From Bradyrhizobium sp. CCBAU 53351 (GTDB lineage: Bacteria; Pseudomonadota; Alphaproteobacteria; Rhizobiales; Xanthobacteraceae): a DNA stretch of 64,000 nucleotides. The stretch is from contig NZ_CP030059.1 of the NCBI RefSeq assembly GCF_015291745.1, forward strand, positions 6,227,501-6,291,500. The letters run 5' to 3'. The translations under genes were made by a program, and so were the position numbers. Positions 16,242 to 25,691 of this stretch are shown here, piece after piece. The notes under the pieces are model-generated. The model ran no database searches and was not told the origin of the DNA. It saw only the letters and a program-made list of their open reading frames with translations. Positions within the stretch are counted from its first letter, which is position 1. The number at the start of each line of letters is the position of its first letter.

Positions 16242-18319
16242 GAGATGGCTCCGAGTGCCCTGATCTCCGCGCTACGCGCGACCTCGACATGCGACAGGAT
16301 CGGCAGCGTCGGGAACACCCGTTCCAGGATCATCCGGACATAGGGGCGCGCTTCGGGCGTCACTGCCAGCACCACGCTGGTACCGTTCTCGGTGAACTTG
16401 CGGATCGCGGCGCTCGCTTCCGTCGCGAATTGCTCGATCAGGCGCGGATCGGCGTCGAACTCGACGACGTCGCCCTTGGCGTCGCGCTTCAGGCTCTGGT
16501 GGAACGCGAGATCCCAGCGGTTGCCGAGACGGACGACGTTGAGCACGCCGTTGTCGGAGAGGTCGCCGCAGATCTGCTGGGCCAGCCGCGTGCGCACATG
16601 CTCGGCGACCTGCTCGGAGCGCCGCACATGGGGCGCGATCTCCGCGATCGCCTCCAGGATGAGGTGGAGGTTGCGAATGGAGACCCGCTCGGCCAGCAGG
16701 ATCTTCAGGATCGCCAGCAGGCCCGAATAGGAGATTTGCGAGGGGCAGAGATCCTCGACCAGACGCTTGTACTCGGGATCGAGCCGGTCGAGCAGCGCGC
16801 GCATGTCCTTGTAGGACAGGAGCTGGGCGAGGTTCGCCCTAAGCACTTCGCTCAAATGCGTGAGCAGCACCGACAGGTTGTCGACCGGCTTGCAGCCCTG
16901 CCGCTTGACCTCGTCGGTGAAGGCTTCCGTGACCCAGAGTGCCTTCATGCCGAAAGCGGGCTCGATCACCTCCTCGCCTGGCACGTCGGGCTTGCCGTCC
17001 TTGTCGACCAGCACGAGCACCTCGCCGAGCCTGAGCTCGCCATGGGCGACGCGCGTGTCGTGGATCCGGATCTGGTAGCTCTTGGGATCGATCGAGAGAT
17101 TGTCGGTGAGCTTGATCTCGGGAATGACGAAGCCGTACTGCTTGGCGAACTTCTTGCGGATCTTGGCCACGCGATGCGCAAGCTCGGTGCGCGAGCCCAG
17201 GAGATGAACCGAAAGGTGGCCGCCAAGCGCCAGCTCGATTTCGGCGGTCTTGAGCTGCTCCTTGACGGATTCCTTGGCCTCGGCCTGGGCGCGCTCGTCG
17301 GCCTTGAGGGCCGCCTCCTTGCGCTCCTGCGCCGCCTGCCGCCTCGGCAGCGAGTAGCCGACGAAGGCCATGACGCCACCCAGCGCAACGAAAGGCGCCA
17401 ACGGCAGCCCCGGCATCAACGCGAGCACGAACATCATCAGCGCGGCAGCCGATACCGCGCGCGGGTAGCCGCTGAGCTGCCGCAGCACGGCCTGCTCCGC
17501 CGACCCCCTGGTGCCGCCCTTGGAGACCAGCAGGCCCGCGGACAGCGACACGATCAGTGCCGGCATCTGCGACACCAGACCGTCGCCGACGGAGAGTTTG
17601 GTATAGACGTCGGCGGCACGCGACAGGGTCAGCCCGTGATGGGTGACGCCGATGATGATGCCGCCGAAAATGTTGATCGCCGTGATGATCAGACCGGCGA
17701 TGGCGTCGCCGCGGACGAATTTCGAGGCGCCGTCCATGGCGCCGAAGAACGCGCTTTCCTCCTCGAGCTCGCGGCGCCGGCGCTGGGCTTCCTTGTCGTC
17801 GATCAGGCCCGCCGACAGATCGGCGTCGATCGCCATCTGCTTGCCGGGGATGGCATCGAGGGTGAAGCGCGCGCCGACTTCGGCGATACGCGTCGCGCCC
17901 TTGGTGATCACGACGAAGTTCACCGTGACCAGGATGGCGAAGATGATCAGGCCGATGACGAAATCGCCGCCCATCACGAACTTGGAGAAGCCGGCGACGA
18001 CGTGGCCGGCGGCCTGCTCGCCCTCGCCGCCGCGCGACAGGATCAGGCGGGTGGTCGCGACGTTCAGCGCGAGGCGCAGGATCGTCGCGATCAGCAGCAC
18101 GGTCGGGAAGGCGGAGAAATCGAGCGGTCGCTGGATCCACAGCGCCACCATCAGGATCAGTGCCGACAGCGCGATCGAGAACGCCAGGCCAAGGTCGATC
18201 AGGATCGGTGGGATCGGCAGGAACAGAATCGTGAGCATGGCCACGATGCCGCCGGCAAAAAAGGCGTCGGCCCCCAATCTTCGTGGTGTCGGCAGGCTAG
18301 CAGCTAACGTATCGGCCAT
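16238..18319 (-). CDS. flhA: FlhA, flagellar export gate protein
   Basis: A 693-residue protein of full family length. The N-terminal half has about eight transmembrane helices and the FHIPEP-type loop region ([35 protein letters not shown]). The C-terminal half is the cytoplasmic docking ring ([19 protein letters not shown] near the end). It uses the proton gradient and docks chaperone-substrate complexes. It starts 77 bp after fliQ and is followed by overlapping fliR. Confidence 0.97.
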   Translation of the reverse strand: MADTLAASLPTPRRLGADAFFAGGIVAMLTILFLPIPPILIDLGLAFSIALSALILMVALWIQRPLDFSAFPTVLLIATILRLALNVATTRLILSRGGEGEQAAGHVVAGFSKFVMGGDFVIGLIIFAILVTVNFVVITKGATRIAEVGARFTLDAIPGKQMAIDADLSAGLIDDKEAQRRRRELEEESAFFGAMDGASKFVRGDAIAGLIITAINIFGGIIIGVTHHGLTLSRAADVYTKLSVGDGLVSQMPALIVSLSAGLLVSKGGTRGSAEQAVLRQLSGYPRAVSAAALMMFVLALMPGLPLAPFVALGGVMAFVGYSLPRRQAAQERKEAALKADERAQAEAKESVKEQLKTAEIELALGGHLSVHLLGSRTELAHRVAKIRKKFAKQYGFVIPEIKLTDNLSIDPKSYQIRIHDTRVAHGELRLGEVLVLVDKDGKPDVPGEEVIEPAFGMKALWVTEAFTDEVKRQGCKPVDNLSVLLTHLSEVLRANLAQLLSYKDMRALLDRLDPEYKRLVEDLCPSQISYSGLLAILKILLAERVSIRNLHLILEAIAEIAPHVRRSEQVAEHVRTRLAQQICGDLSDNGVLNVVRLGNRWDLAFHQSLKRDAKGDVVEFDADPRLIEQFATEASAAIRKFTENGTSVVLAVTPEARPYVRMILERVFPTLPILSHVEVARSAEIRALGAIS

Positions 18320-18396
18320 GGGTCACCGGCAGAGGAGTCCGGTTCGCAATCTGCCGTGCAAAGCTTACGCGAGGGTGGTGGCAGGCGCCTCGCGGA

Positions 18397-18663
18397 TCAG
18401 AAGCCGTGCTCGATCCGCGAATAGACCATCTCGGTGAAGGTCGAGAGATGCGCGCCGATGAAGGAGCCGGAGACGGCGACGACCAAGAGGATGACGATGA
18501 TCTTCGGAACGAAGGTCAGCGTCACCTCCTGGATCTGGGTCAGGGCCTGGATCAGCGCGATCACGGTGCCGACCAGCATCGCGGCGCCGACCGCTGGCCC
18601 GGAGGCGACGATGATGGTCCAAATCGCCGCCTGGACGATGTCGAGAGCGTCGCGTTCGTTCAT
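18397..18663 (-). CDS. fliQ: FliQ, flagellar export gate protein
   Basis: An 88-residue protein with two transmembrane helices (about 15-40 and 52-73). It shows the FliQ pattern VGTVIALIQALTQIQEVTL followed by TFVPKIIVILLVVAVSG. It assembles around FliP and FliR in the export channel. Its start overlaps the flgD stop (ATGA, 18660-18663). Confidence 0.95.
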   Translation of the reverse strand: MNERDALDIVQAAIWTIIVASGPAVGAAMLVGTVIALIQALTQIQEVTLTFVPKIIVILLVVAVSGSFIGAHLSTFTEMVYSRIEHGF

Positions 18664-19079
18664 GACTGGCTGATCGTGAGGCCGGGCCCGACCGCGACCT
18701 TGGTGCCGTCCTGGAGGGTCGCGATGGAGCCGTCACTGTTGATGGCGACCGAAACGACCTTGCCGCTGAAGCTGGCGCCGGTCGAGTCGGTGAAGCTGAC
18801 GGTCTTCCCGATCAGGCCGTTGGCCTGCGACAACGACTGCGACGACAGCAGCGCGTCCAGCTTCGAATTGGTCTGCATCGCCTGCTCGACCGTCGAGAGC
18901 TGGGCGAACTGGCTCATATATTGCGAGGTATCCATCGGATTGGTCGGATCCTGGTTCTTCATCTCGGCGATGAGGAGCTGAAGAAACGTATTGTAGTCGA
19001 CGCTATTGCTGGACGTCGTCGTGGTCTGGTCGGTCGCATTGGACTTGCCGGTCGTGTCGGTCACGCCTGTGACGTTCAT
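18660..19079 (-). CDS. flgD: FlgD, hook cap/assembly protein
   Basis: A 138-residue short form of the hook-cap protein that guides FlgE polymerisation. The N-terminal signature is DYNTFLQLLIAEMKNQDPTN, followed by MSQFAQLSTVEQA. The C-terminal Tudor/FnIII-like extension of enteric FlgD is mostly missing; only LIGKTVSFTDSTG and a short beta region remain, as is common in rhizobia. The start at 19079 has GGAGAG upstream, and the longer frame (to 19253) lies antisense-like over flbT. Confidence 0.92.
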   Translation of the reverse strand: MNVTGVTDTTGKSNATDQTTTTSSNSVDYNTFLQLLIAEMKNQDPTNPMDTSQYMSQFAQLSTVEQAMQTNSKLDALLSSQSLSQANGLIGKTVSFTDSTGASFSGKVVSVAINSDGSIATLQDGTKVAVGPGLTISQS

Positions 19080-19093
19080 GTGTCTCTCCGCTG

Positions 19094-19504
19094 TCAGGCA
19101 GCTTCGACGGGGGAAATGGGTACGGCGCCGGCCAGGATGGCCTGCTCGACCGGGAACAGGGCCCGGATCCGCTTGAGCGCTTCGAAGTAACGGGTCGCCT
19201 CGACCAGTTCGTCGACCGCACCAAGCCCCTCCAGCATCTCGCGGCTCTCGCACACGGCACGCAGGGCCGCATGATGCTGCGCATAGAGCGCCGCGGCGTC
19301 ACGGATGTCGGTCGGGTTCATCAGCATGAGCTGGACGATGAAATAGAGCTGCCGCAACGCCGTGGTGGCGTCGGAGGCCTGCATGACCTGCCCTTCCAGC
19401 AGGAACATCACGTCGTTGACGAGCTCGACGGAGACCTTGCGGTCCACGCGCAGCACCGCGCCGTTGATGTAGATGCGTTCGCCCGCCCGCAAGGAGACTT
19501 TCAT
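19094..19504 (-). CDS. flbT: FlbT, flagellin expression regulator
   Basis: A 136-residue FlbT protein, an RNA-binding post-transcriptional regulator of flagellin synthesis found in alphaproteobacteria. Recognisable blocks are MKVSLRAGERIYINGAVLRV and DVMFLLEGQVMQASDATT, then FIVQLMLMNP. In Caulobacter it binds the flagellin 5' leader and destabilises the mRNA; the effect varies between species. Both flagellin genes here share a structured leader that is a natural candidate target. The start overlaps the flaF stop (TGATG). Confidence 0.95.
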   Translation of the reverse strand: MKVSLRAGERIYINGAVLRVDRKVSVELVNDVMFLLEGQVMQASDATTALRQLYFIVQLMLMNPTDIRDAAALYAQHHAALRAVCESREMLEGLGAVDELVEATRYFEALKRIRALFPVEQAILAGAVPISPVEAA

Positions 19505-19848
19505 CAAAGGGCGTCTCGGATCAGGCGGTTGATTTCGATGAGCTGCATCACGTCGGTCGATCGCTCCTCGCGAAGGCGATCGGCTTCCTTGACCACCCAC
19601 AGGCCGATCGAGATGATGTCGGCGCGCAGCTTGTCCGGCAGCCCGTTTTCCGGGTGCGAGAGGTCCTCGATGAAGATCGTCCACAAGCGTCGGACATAGA
19701 GCAGGCTCTCGACCAGGTCCTCGAGGCTGAAGCGCCCCTTCTGGAGTCGTTCGAGCCGGTCGATGCCGAGGCTGAGCGCCTGCCGCTCGCGGCCGCGCGC
19801 TTCAAAGCCACTCTCGTCGACGACCGCTTCATAGGCTTCAAACGTCAT
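19504..19848 (-). CDS. flaF: FlaF, flagellin biosynthesis regulator
   Basis: A 114-residue helical FlaF protein, partner and antagonist of FlbT and required for flagellin secretion in several alphaproteobacteria. The typical blocks are ARGRERQALSLGIDRLERLQ and LRADIISIGLWVVKEADRL. The ATG at 19848 (MTFEAYEAV) is preferred; a GTG at 19857 would add three residues. It lies between flgL and flbT in the operon. Confidence 0.93.
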   Translation of the reverse strand: MTFEAYEAVVDESGFEARGRERQALSLGIDRLERLQKGRFSLEDLVESLLYVRRLWTIFIEDLSHPENGLPDKLRADIISIGLWVVKEADRLREERSTDVMQLIEINRLIRDAL

Positions 19849-19902
19849 CAGAACCACTCTGCGCAGGAGATCGAAAAACAGGACAAAGGTCGCGAGCCCA
19901 AC

Positions 19903-20949
19903 TCAGAGATAGTTGATGAGGCTGATCTGCTGGAGCTGCGAGGTCAGCGCGAGCGCCGTCTTGATCTGGGTCTGCAAGGTATTGACCCGGACCGAAGCCT
20001 CGGTCGGATCGACAGCCTCCATCTGGACGATCTGGTTGTTGAGGATGTCCTTCTGGATCTTCAGCTTCTCGGATGCACCGGTGACCCGCTGCTGGATCGA
20101 CCCGACGGTGCCGCCGAGCACGGCGAGATCATTGATCGCGCCGCTGACGAGACTGATGGCCTTGTCGACGACGACCTGGAACGTGTCCTTGCTCAGGCTG
20201 GTGTTGCCGAGGTCGGTGAGCATGGTGTAGGCCTCGGCCAGCTTGCGGAAGCCGGGCTGGTTGGCGCTGACCGAGCTGTCGACGACCTCGGTCGTGGAGA
20301 TGCGGCTCGACAGCGTCTGGTCCGTGGCCGCCGACCAATTGGTGTTCCAGGCCGGGCTTGCAAACTCGGGATCGAGGACGTTGTCGAGGAAATTCTGCAT
20401 CTGCGCCGGCGTGATCGTGCTCACGCCCGGCGCGGACTGCGAGAAGCCGAACGTCGCCAGGAAGTCCGCGTCGACCTGGTTCTTGCTGGCCGAGCCGGCC
20501 GTGTAGCTCGTGACCGGCACGGTCTGCGTGTTGATGCCGCCGAACAGGTACGACCCGTTGTAGGAGACGTTGAGCGCGCCAATGAGGTCCTGAAGGTTCG
20601 CGGACGCGCTCGGCAGGATGATTTTCGCGCCGCTGTCGGCGTCGCGGGCCGCGATCAAATTCTTGAGGAAGTCCGACGCGGTCTTGCCGAGCTGCGTGAT
20701 CCGGTTCTGGGTCACATCGAGCCGCCCCGCCACCAGCTCGTTGGTGTCGACCAGCTGATCGGCGAAGTTGAAATCGGCCCGCAGCGCCACGTCGCGGCCC
20801 GTTCCCGTGCCGAGCTCGAGGCCGACATCGGCGAAACGGCCGGTAGTCGCCTCCTTCGAGGCCTTGGTCAGCGCGCTCTGGTTGTTCGTGATCGACGACC
20901 TCAACGACGACGACAGCATCAGGGTCGAGATGTAGTTCGCGCTCATCAT
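19903..20949 (-). CDS. flgL: FlgL, hook-filament junction protein (HAP3)
   Basis: A 348-residue member of the flagellin/HAP3 family. The N-terminal helical domain starts MMSANYISTLMLSSSLRSSI and the C-terminal domain ends LQTQIKTALALTSQLQQISL. Both ends follow the D0/D1 heptad pattern, and the middle SYNGSYLFGGINTQTVPV block is typical of FlgL. It sits between the FlgK ring and the filament. It is 3 bp after flgK and 54 bp before flaF. Confidence 0.93.
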   Translation of the reverse strand: MMSANYISTLMLSSSLRSSITNNQSALTKASKEATTGRFADVGLELGTGTGRDVALRADFNFADQLVDTNELVAGRLDVTQNRITQLGKTASDFLKNLIAARDADSGAKIILPSASANLQDLIGALNVSYNGSYLFGGINTQTVPVTSYTAGSASKNQVDADFLATFGFSQSAPGVSTITPAQMQNFLDNVLDPEFASPAWNTNWSAATDQTLSSRISTTEVVDSSVSANQPGFRKLAEAYTMLTDLGNTSLSKDTFQVVVDKAISLVSGAINDLAVLGGTVGSIQQRVTGASEKLKIQKDILNNQIVQMEAVDPTEASVRVNTLQTQIKTALALTSQLQQISLINYL

Positions 20950-20952
20950 GAC

Positions 20953-22431
20953 TTAGTTCCCCACGGCGGCCAGCAGGCTCTGCAACATCTCGTCGACGGT
21001 CGAAATGATCTTCGACGACGCCGAATAGGTGCGCTCGACCTGGAGCATCAACGACATCTCGTCGTCCATGTTGACACCAGCGACGTTGGACAACGCCGCG
21101 GTGCTGCGGTCGAGCAGCGTGTTCTGGTACTTGACGTTGTCGTCAGCGGTCTTGCGATGGCTTTCGATCCAGCTCGCCGAGGACGAGGCGAACTCGATCA
21201 CGCTGCCGCTCGGCTTGCCCTGGGCCGTGACGTCGAACGGCTGCGACGCGTTCATGTTGTCGATGAGCTGATGCAGGCGGGTCGAGAAGCCGGCGTTGCC
21301 GGTCGTGTTGTAGTTGAAGGCGGGATTGCCGCTGATCGCGCCGTCGCGCAGAAGGTTGGGATTGCCGCCCGCGGCCGGGTCGACCGACGCAGCGACCGAG
21401 ATCAAGCCGGCGAGGCCGACCGAGATCGTGGCGCTCGCAGGCATCGCGGGCGCGCCGGGATAGGTGAAGAGGCCGGGCCTGTCCGCCAGCGTCGGAACGG
21501 CCGATTGATCGCTTTCCTTGAAGGTGTCGATCAGGCCGCGCGCGATTTCGTCGAGCTGGCTCTGGTACGTGACCGTGTCCTGGTCGCGCAGCTGGGCCAG
21601 GCCGGCGAGCTTGCCGGACTTGAGCGGCATGACGGAATTGGCACCGGTCACGGGCACACCGTCGATGAAGACGGCGTTGCCGGTGGTGCCGGCCGTGTAG
21701 GCGTTGGTCGGCGCAAAGCTCACGGTGCGCGCCGACTTGTCGAACAGCACGACGCCACTGTCGGTGTAGAGCGCCGCGTCGCCATTGGGACGGAGCGACA
21801 TGGTGACGCCGACCTCCTGCGACAGCTTCGAGACGATGCTGTCGCGTTGGTCGAGATAGTCGGTGACGTCGTCGCCGGTGATCGTGCCCTTCACGATCGC
21901 GGTGTTGACCGTCTGGAACTGGGTCAGCAGCTGATTGATGTTGGCAACCGACGTCGCCATGTCGACGTCCGCCCCCTCGCGAACCGACTGCACCGTCTTG
22001 GTGGCCTGGTTGAGCGCGGTCACCATGTCCTTGGCCGAGGTCACGGCGGACTGCGCCAGGGTCGCATTGTCGGTGGAGTTGGCGTATTGCTGCAGCGCCT
22101 GCTTCAGCTTGTTGAGCTGCGCGGTCGGCGACTGTTCGAGCTCGGGATCGTCCACCGTCGCGGCCGCGATCTTCTGCAGGCCGTCATAGATCACGCTCTG
22201 CTTGGCGGACGATGACGTCGCGGTGAGGACGTTGGAATAGAGGCCGGAAGACGCCGCGCGCTGGATCGCCGCGACATAGACACCGGTGCCGGGCAGATTG
22301 TCCAGCATGGTGAGCTTGCGCGAATAGCCGGGGGCGCTGGCCCCGGCGATGTTGCGCGAGATCGTCGCCGACTGGATGCCCGACGCCATGAGCGAGGAGC
22401 GGGCGGAGTTGAGAGCGGCGGTAATGGACAT
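20953..22431 (-). CDS. flgK: FlgK, hook-filament junction protein (HAP1)
   Basis: A 492-residue hook-associated protein 1. The N-terminus is MSITAALNSARSSLMASG with the ISRNIAGASAPGYSRK block (normally NIANANTPGYSRQ). The C-terminus has VNMDDEMSLMLQVERTYSAS, the standard rod/hook-family end. It is exported with help from FlgN. The antisense strand carries a very long open frame that I regard as a shadow. Confidence 0.95.
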   Translation of the reverse strand: MSITAALNSARSSLMASGIQSATISRNIAGASAPGYSRKLTMLDNLPGTGVYVAAIQRAASSGLYSNVLTATSSSAKQSVIYDGLQKIAAATVDDPELEQSPTAQLNKLKQALQQYANSTDNATLAQSAVTSAKDMVTALNQATKTVQSVREGADVDMATSVANINQLLTQFQTVNTAIVKGTITGDDVTDYLDQRDSIVSKLSQEVGVTMSLRPNGDAALYTDSGVVLFDKSARTVSFAPTNAYTAGTTGNAVFIDGVPVTGANSVMPLKSGKLAGLAQLRDQDTVTYQSQLDEIARGLIDTFKESDQSAVPTLADRPGLFTYPGAPAMPASATISVGLAGLISVAASVDPAAGGNPNLLRDGAISGNPAFNYNTTGNAGFSTRLHQLIDNMNASQPFDVTAQGKPSGSVIEFASSSASWIESHRKTADDNVKYQNTLLDRSTAALSNVAGVNMDDEMSLMLQVERTYSASSKIISTVDEMLQSLLAAVGN

Positions 22432-22465
22432 GACGTGCCCTTGCCCGAAACGAGCGCTGAAGAGT

Positions 22466-23695
22466 TCAGCGCTTCAGGTTGACGACGACGTCCAGCAGGT
22501 CGGCGCCGGTCTGGAACGATTTCGAGTTCGCGGTGAAGCCGCGCTGGGCCTCGATCATCGAGGTCAACTCGTCCGCGAGATCGACGTTTGAATCTTCCAG
22601 CGCACCGGACTTGACGGTGCCGAGACCGCCCTGGCCGGCAAGGCCGACCTGCACGTTTCCGGACTCCAGGTTCGGCGAATAGACGTTGCCGACCTCGGGC
22701 GTCAGATGGTCCGGGCTCGGCACGGTGGCGAGCGCGATCTGGAAGCTCGGCAGCGTGGTGCCGTTCTTGAGCACGGCGGTGACGATACCCTTGTCGTCGA
22801 TGTTGACCTTCTCGACCGAGGACGGGGCGTTGCCGTCGACCGTCGCCTTGAAGTCGAAGGCGGCGGCGACCTGGGTCATCGCCGACAGGTCGATATTGAA
22901 GGCCGCGGAACCGCCGGGGATGGCGACCGAGAGCGCCGTCGGGCTCGCCGCGGCCAGCTTGCCTTTACCAGTGGCGGTGACGTCGAAGGTGAACGTGGTC
23001 GCGGGGCCGGCCGTCGTCAGTGCCGTCGCGCCGTTGTAGACCTGGATGTCCCAGGTGTTGGCGCCTGTCTTGGCGGCGTACACGTCGAGCGTCACGGCGT
23101 TGCCGATGTTGTCGTAGGTCACCATCGACGTCTTCGACGTGTAGTTGGCGGGCCCTGCCGGCGCTGCGATCGCGGTTGCGCTCGGATCGAGATTGGCGGC
23201 CACGGTCGCCTTGGTCGACGGCGCGGCCTGCAGCGCCATCTGGTTGACGTTGATGACCTGGAGACCGCCGAAGCCGTTGGCGGCGACGTTAGGGACGGCA
23301 CCGTTCGCGATGTTGTAGCCCATCAGCTGGAAGCCGGCGGTGTTGACGAGGTTGCCGGTGTTGTCGGGCACGAAGGCGCCGGCGCGGGTGAGGAAGTTGT
23401 TTCCGTTCGCGTCCTGCACGACGAAGAAGCCGTTGCCCTGGACCGCGAGATCCGTCGTCGAGGTCGTGAAATGGTAGTTGCCGGCGTCGGAGATGGCATA
23501 GCGGACCGAGGTCTCGACCGCGCCCGAATCGTAATTGCCGGAGCCGCTCTTCAGGATCAGCGAGGAGAATTCGGTGGAAGCCCGCTTGTAGCCGGTCGTG
23601 TTGACGTTGGCGATGTTGTCCGAGACCGTCGACAGCTTGTTGGACTGCGCGTTCATTCCGGAAACGCCGGTGCGCATAACACCATACAGGCTCAT
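22466..23695 (-). CDS. flgE: FlgE, flagellar hook protein
   Basis: A 409-residue hook protein. The N-terminal rod/hook signature is MNAQSNKLSTVSDNIANVNT followed by TGYKRASTEF. Inside is LAVQGNGFFVVQDANG, and the C-terminal block is DELTSMIEAQRGFTANSKSF. AGGAG lies upstream of the ATG. The 120-bp gap before it (23696-23815) is the largest in this part of the operon and could hold an internal promoter. Its length is presumably set by the FliK encoded two genes upstream. Confidence 0.96.
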   Translation of the reverse strand: MSLYGVMRTGVSGMNAQSNKLSTVSDNIANVNTTGYKRASTEFSSLILKSGSGNYDSGAVETSVRYAISDAGNYHFTTSTTDLAVQGNGFFVVQDANGNNFLTRAGAFVPDNTGNLVNTAGFQLMGYNIANGAVPNVAANGFGGLQVINVNQMALQAAPSTKATVAANLDPSATAIAAPAGPANYTSKTSMVTYDNIGNAVTLDVYAAKTGANTWDIQVYNGATALTTAGPATTFTFDVTATGKGKLAAASPTALSVAIPGGSAAFNIDLSAMTQVAAAFDFKATVDGNAPSSVEKVNIDDKGIVTAVLKNGTTLPSFQIALATVPSPDHLTPEVGNVYSPNLESGNVQVGLAGQGGLGTVKSGALEDSNVDLADELTSMIEAQRGFTANSKSFQTGADLLDVVVNLKR

Positions 23696-23815
23696 GAAGG
23701 GGGCTCCTTTGGTAGGTTGCAGCTACAATGCGGGTTCTTGCTTGCGCGGGGCTGATGATTGGGAACGATGCACAACTTGTCGTCGTGCCGACGCTTGTTG
23801 CCTCAAGCCTTCACG

Positions 23816-24397
23816 TCAGGTTGCTTTCGGCTGACAGAACGAGCGCGCCTTGTCGGTCCAGGCGCCGAAGCCGCTCGAGACGAGATGAGCGACGATGTGA
23901 CAGACGTAGCGCTTCTGCGCCGGCTGATTGTTGGGGCCTGCATTGTAGCGCGCGACCGCCATGGTCCAGCTGCCCTCGCGCTGCTTCAGCTCCTTGAGGA
24001 AACGCGCGGCATAATCGACGTTCCTGGCGGGATCGAACATCGCACGCACCGAAGCGAACCTGTCGCCGTGATAATAGTGGTTGATCTGCATGCAGCCGAG
24101 GTCGATCAACTTGATCCCCTTGCCCCGCATCGCCTCGAAATTCGCCATCGCATCGTTCATGTCCTTGGCGAACACCGTCTGGCCGTCGGCGCCGAGCGCG
24201 TAGGGATGGAGCGCGCCGCGCCGTCCGGTCTCGGTGAGGCCGACCGCATAGAGAATGCCGAGCGGAATCCCATGCTGCTGGGCCGCGCGCGCCATCTCGC
24301 GCTCGCAGGGGCGCGCGTTGTCGGTCGCCGCCGCAGCAGCACCGACGTCACAGATAAACAGGGCCGCGACGATTCGGCTGGCCCAATTCCTGATCAT
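23816..24397 (-). CDS. Small periplasmic lytic transglycosylase of the flagellar operon
   Basis: A 193-residue protein with a signal peptide (about 1-23) and an SLT-like domain: candidate catalytic Glu in AVGLTETGRRGAL (E56), the IDLGCMQINHYYHG block, and ARFLKELKQREGSWTMAV then ARYNAGPN. It probably opens peptidoglycan for rod assembly, replacing the missing muramidase half of FlgJ. Its start lies 50 bases inside the 3' end of fliK, in another frame. The start at 24397 fits the signal peptide. Confidence 0.85.
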   Translation of the reverse strand: MIRNWASRIVAALFICDVGAAAAATDNARPCEREMARAAQQHGIPLGILYAVGLTETGRRGALHPYALGADGQTVFAKDMNDAMANFEAMRGKGIKLIDLGCMQINHYYHGDRFASVRAMFDPARNVDYAARFLKELKQREGSWTMAVARYNAGPNNQPAQKRYVCHIVAHLVSSGFGAWTDKARSFCQPKAT

Positions 24398-25691
24398 GAC
24401 GCGTCTCCTGATTGGACCGGCGCTCCTGCCGGGCCTGTCTTGCGCCGCCGTCGGACTGCCCCGACGACGTGCCGCCGCCGTCGAACGTGCCTTGCGACTG
24501 CGACGAGGGCTGTTGCTGGCTGGGGAGCTGCGGCTGCGACTGGCCGGAGCCGCTCTGGAATCCGTCCAGCGAGCCGTGCTGGACCGGCGCGACATCGGCG
24601 ACGTAGCCCGCCGACTGCATGAGATCGCGGATCTGGTCGCGCTGCTGGTCGAGCATCTGGCTGGTGTCCCTGCGCTCGGCCGCAAGATGGATGGACACTT
24701 CGGTGCCGACGAGGCGAAGGCGCATGATGACGTTGCCGAGCGCCGGCGGCTCGAGATTGATCGTCAGGATCTTGAGCGGCTGATCCGGCGCATTGGTCTG
24801 GGATGCCGCGAGATCAAGCGCGGCGGGCGCCGTCGGGCCGGCGGAGTCCTTCAGCTCAGTGACGACCGCATTGGCGACCTGCTGCGGGGCATTGAACTGC
24901 GCGGGCGGCAGATGGGTCTCCTGCTGAACCACGGTGACCTTGGTCGTCTCGGGCAATGCATCACGCCCCGCGGCCTTGGCGGCGCGCTCGACATTGGCCG
25001 AGACCGCCTCGAAGCCCGTCGTCGCGGGCATCGCGCCTGACGGCTCACTGGCCTGTGCAGGCAAGGATTGCGGCGCGGCCGCCGCTTGCGATGCCGCGGC
25101 CTGGGCGCGCGCGGCGGCCGGAGTGACATTGGATGGGGCGGTATCTGCTGTCGCCGCCTTCCCCGCGCCCTGAACCTCACGCTTCGTCGTGGAGGACCGC
25201 TCCTCGCGCGCCGGCGCGTCCTTCTCCGCGGCCTGCGATTGCATCTGCGGCTTCACGGCAGGCGCGGCTGCGATCTCCTGCCCGACCACCACGGCAGTGC
25301 CCGATGGGTCCTGAACATCCGCCTTGGCGGCATGATCGATCGGACGGTGTTTCTCCGCTAGCCTGTCGACCTTCTCGTCGGAAGCTTCCTCCGTGGGCTC
25401 TGGTCGCTCCGACGCCACCTTGAGCTCGTGCACCGAGACGTTCTTCTTTTCCTTCTCGGTCGGATGCGCCAGATGCGGGCGCAGCGTTGCGGCCTTCGCG
25501 GTCGTATCGCTGCCGTCGTCTTTCAGGGCCTGCTTGGCAAGGTTCGAGACGGTATGGAGCAGATCGTTGAACGAGGAACCTGCCTGGGACTTTGCCCCGG
25601 CGCTCTTTGTCCCGCGTGACGACCCCCGGATGTTGAGGCTCTCGGCGAGGCCCGAAAAGAGCTGTCCGGATGTTCCATTGAGCTTGGTCAT
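24348..25691 (-). CDS. fliK: FliK-like hook-length control protein (rhizobial MotD type)
   Basis: A 447-residue protein with a long, disordered Ala/Gln/Glu/Ser-rich N-terminal part (1-280). The conserved FliK C-terminal domain (about 290-375) contains LKILTINLEPPALGNVIMRL, then VSIHLAAERRDTSQMLDQQ and IRDLMQSAGY. The C-terminal tail is again Gln/Ser/Gly-rich. FliK is secreted and triggers the switch from hook to filament export. In rhizobia this gene was first called motD because it follows motB-motC, exactly as here. It overlaps motC by ATGA. Confidence 0.9.
   Translation of the reverse strand: MTKLNGTSGQLFSGLAESLNIRGSSRGTKSAGAKSQAGSSFNDLLHTVSNLAKQALKDDGSDTTAKAATLRPHLAHPTEKEKKNVSVHELKVASERPEPTEEASDEKVDRLAEKHRPIDHAAKADVQDPSGTAVVVGQEIAAAPAVKPQMQSQAAEKDAPAREERSSTTKREVQGAGKAATADTAPSNVTPAAARAQAAASQAAAAPQSLPAQASEPSGAMPATTGFEAVSANVERAAKAAGRDALPETTKVTVVQQETHLPPAQFNAPQQVANAVVTELKDSAGPTAPAALDLAASQTNAPDQPLKILTINLEPPALGNVIMRLRLVGTEVSIHLAAERRDTSQMLDQQRDQIRDLMQSAGYVADVAPVQHGSLDGFQSGSGQSQPQLPSQQQPSSQSQGTFDGGGTSSGQSDGGARQARQERRSNQETRHDQELGQPNRRGPVYL

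Noticed and set aside
16289..18307. A 672-codon plus-strand open frame opposite flhA
   Set aside because: It mirrors flhA, shows repeated His/Arg/Asp/Gln composition, and has no recognisable domain.
19654..22215. An 853-codon open frame on the plus strand opposite flaF, flgL and flgK
   Set aside because: It is antisense to clear flagellar genes, very rich in Arg, Asp, Val and Leu, and has no family motif. High GC at third positions removes stops on the opposite strand.
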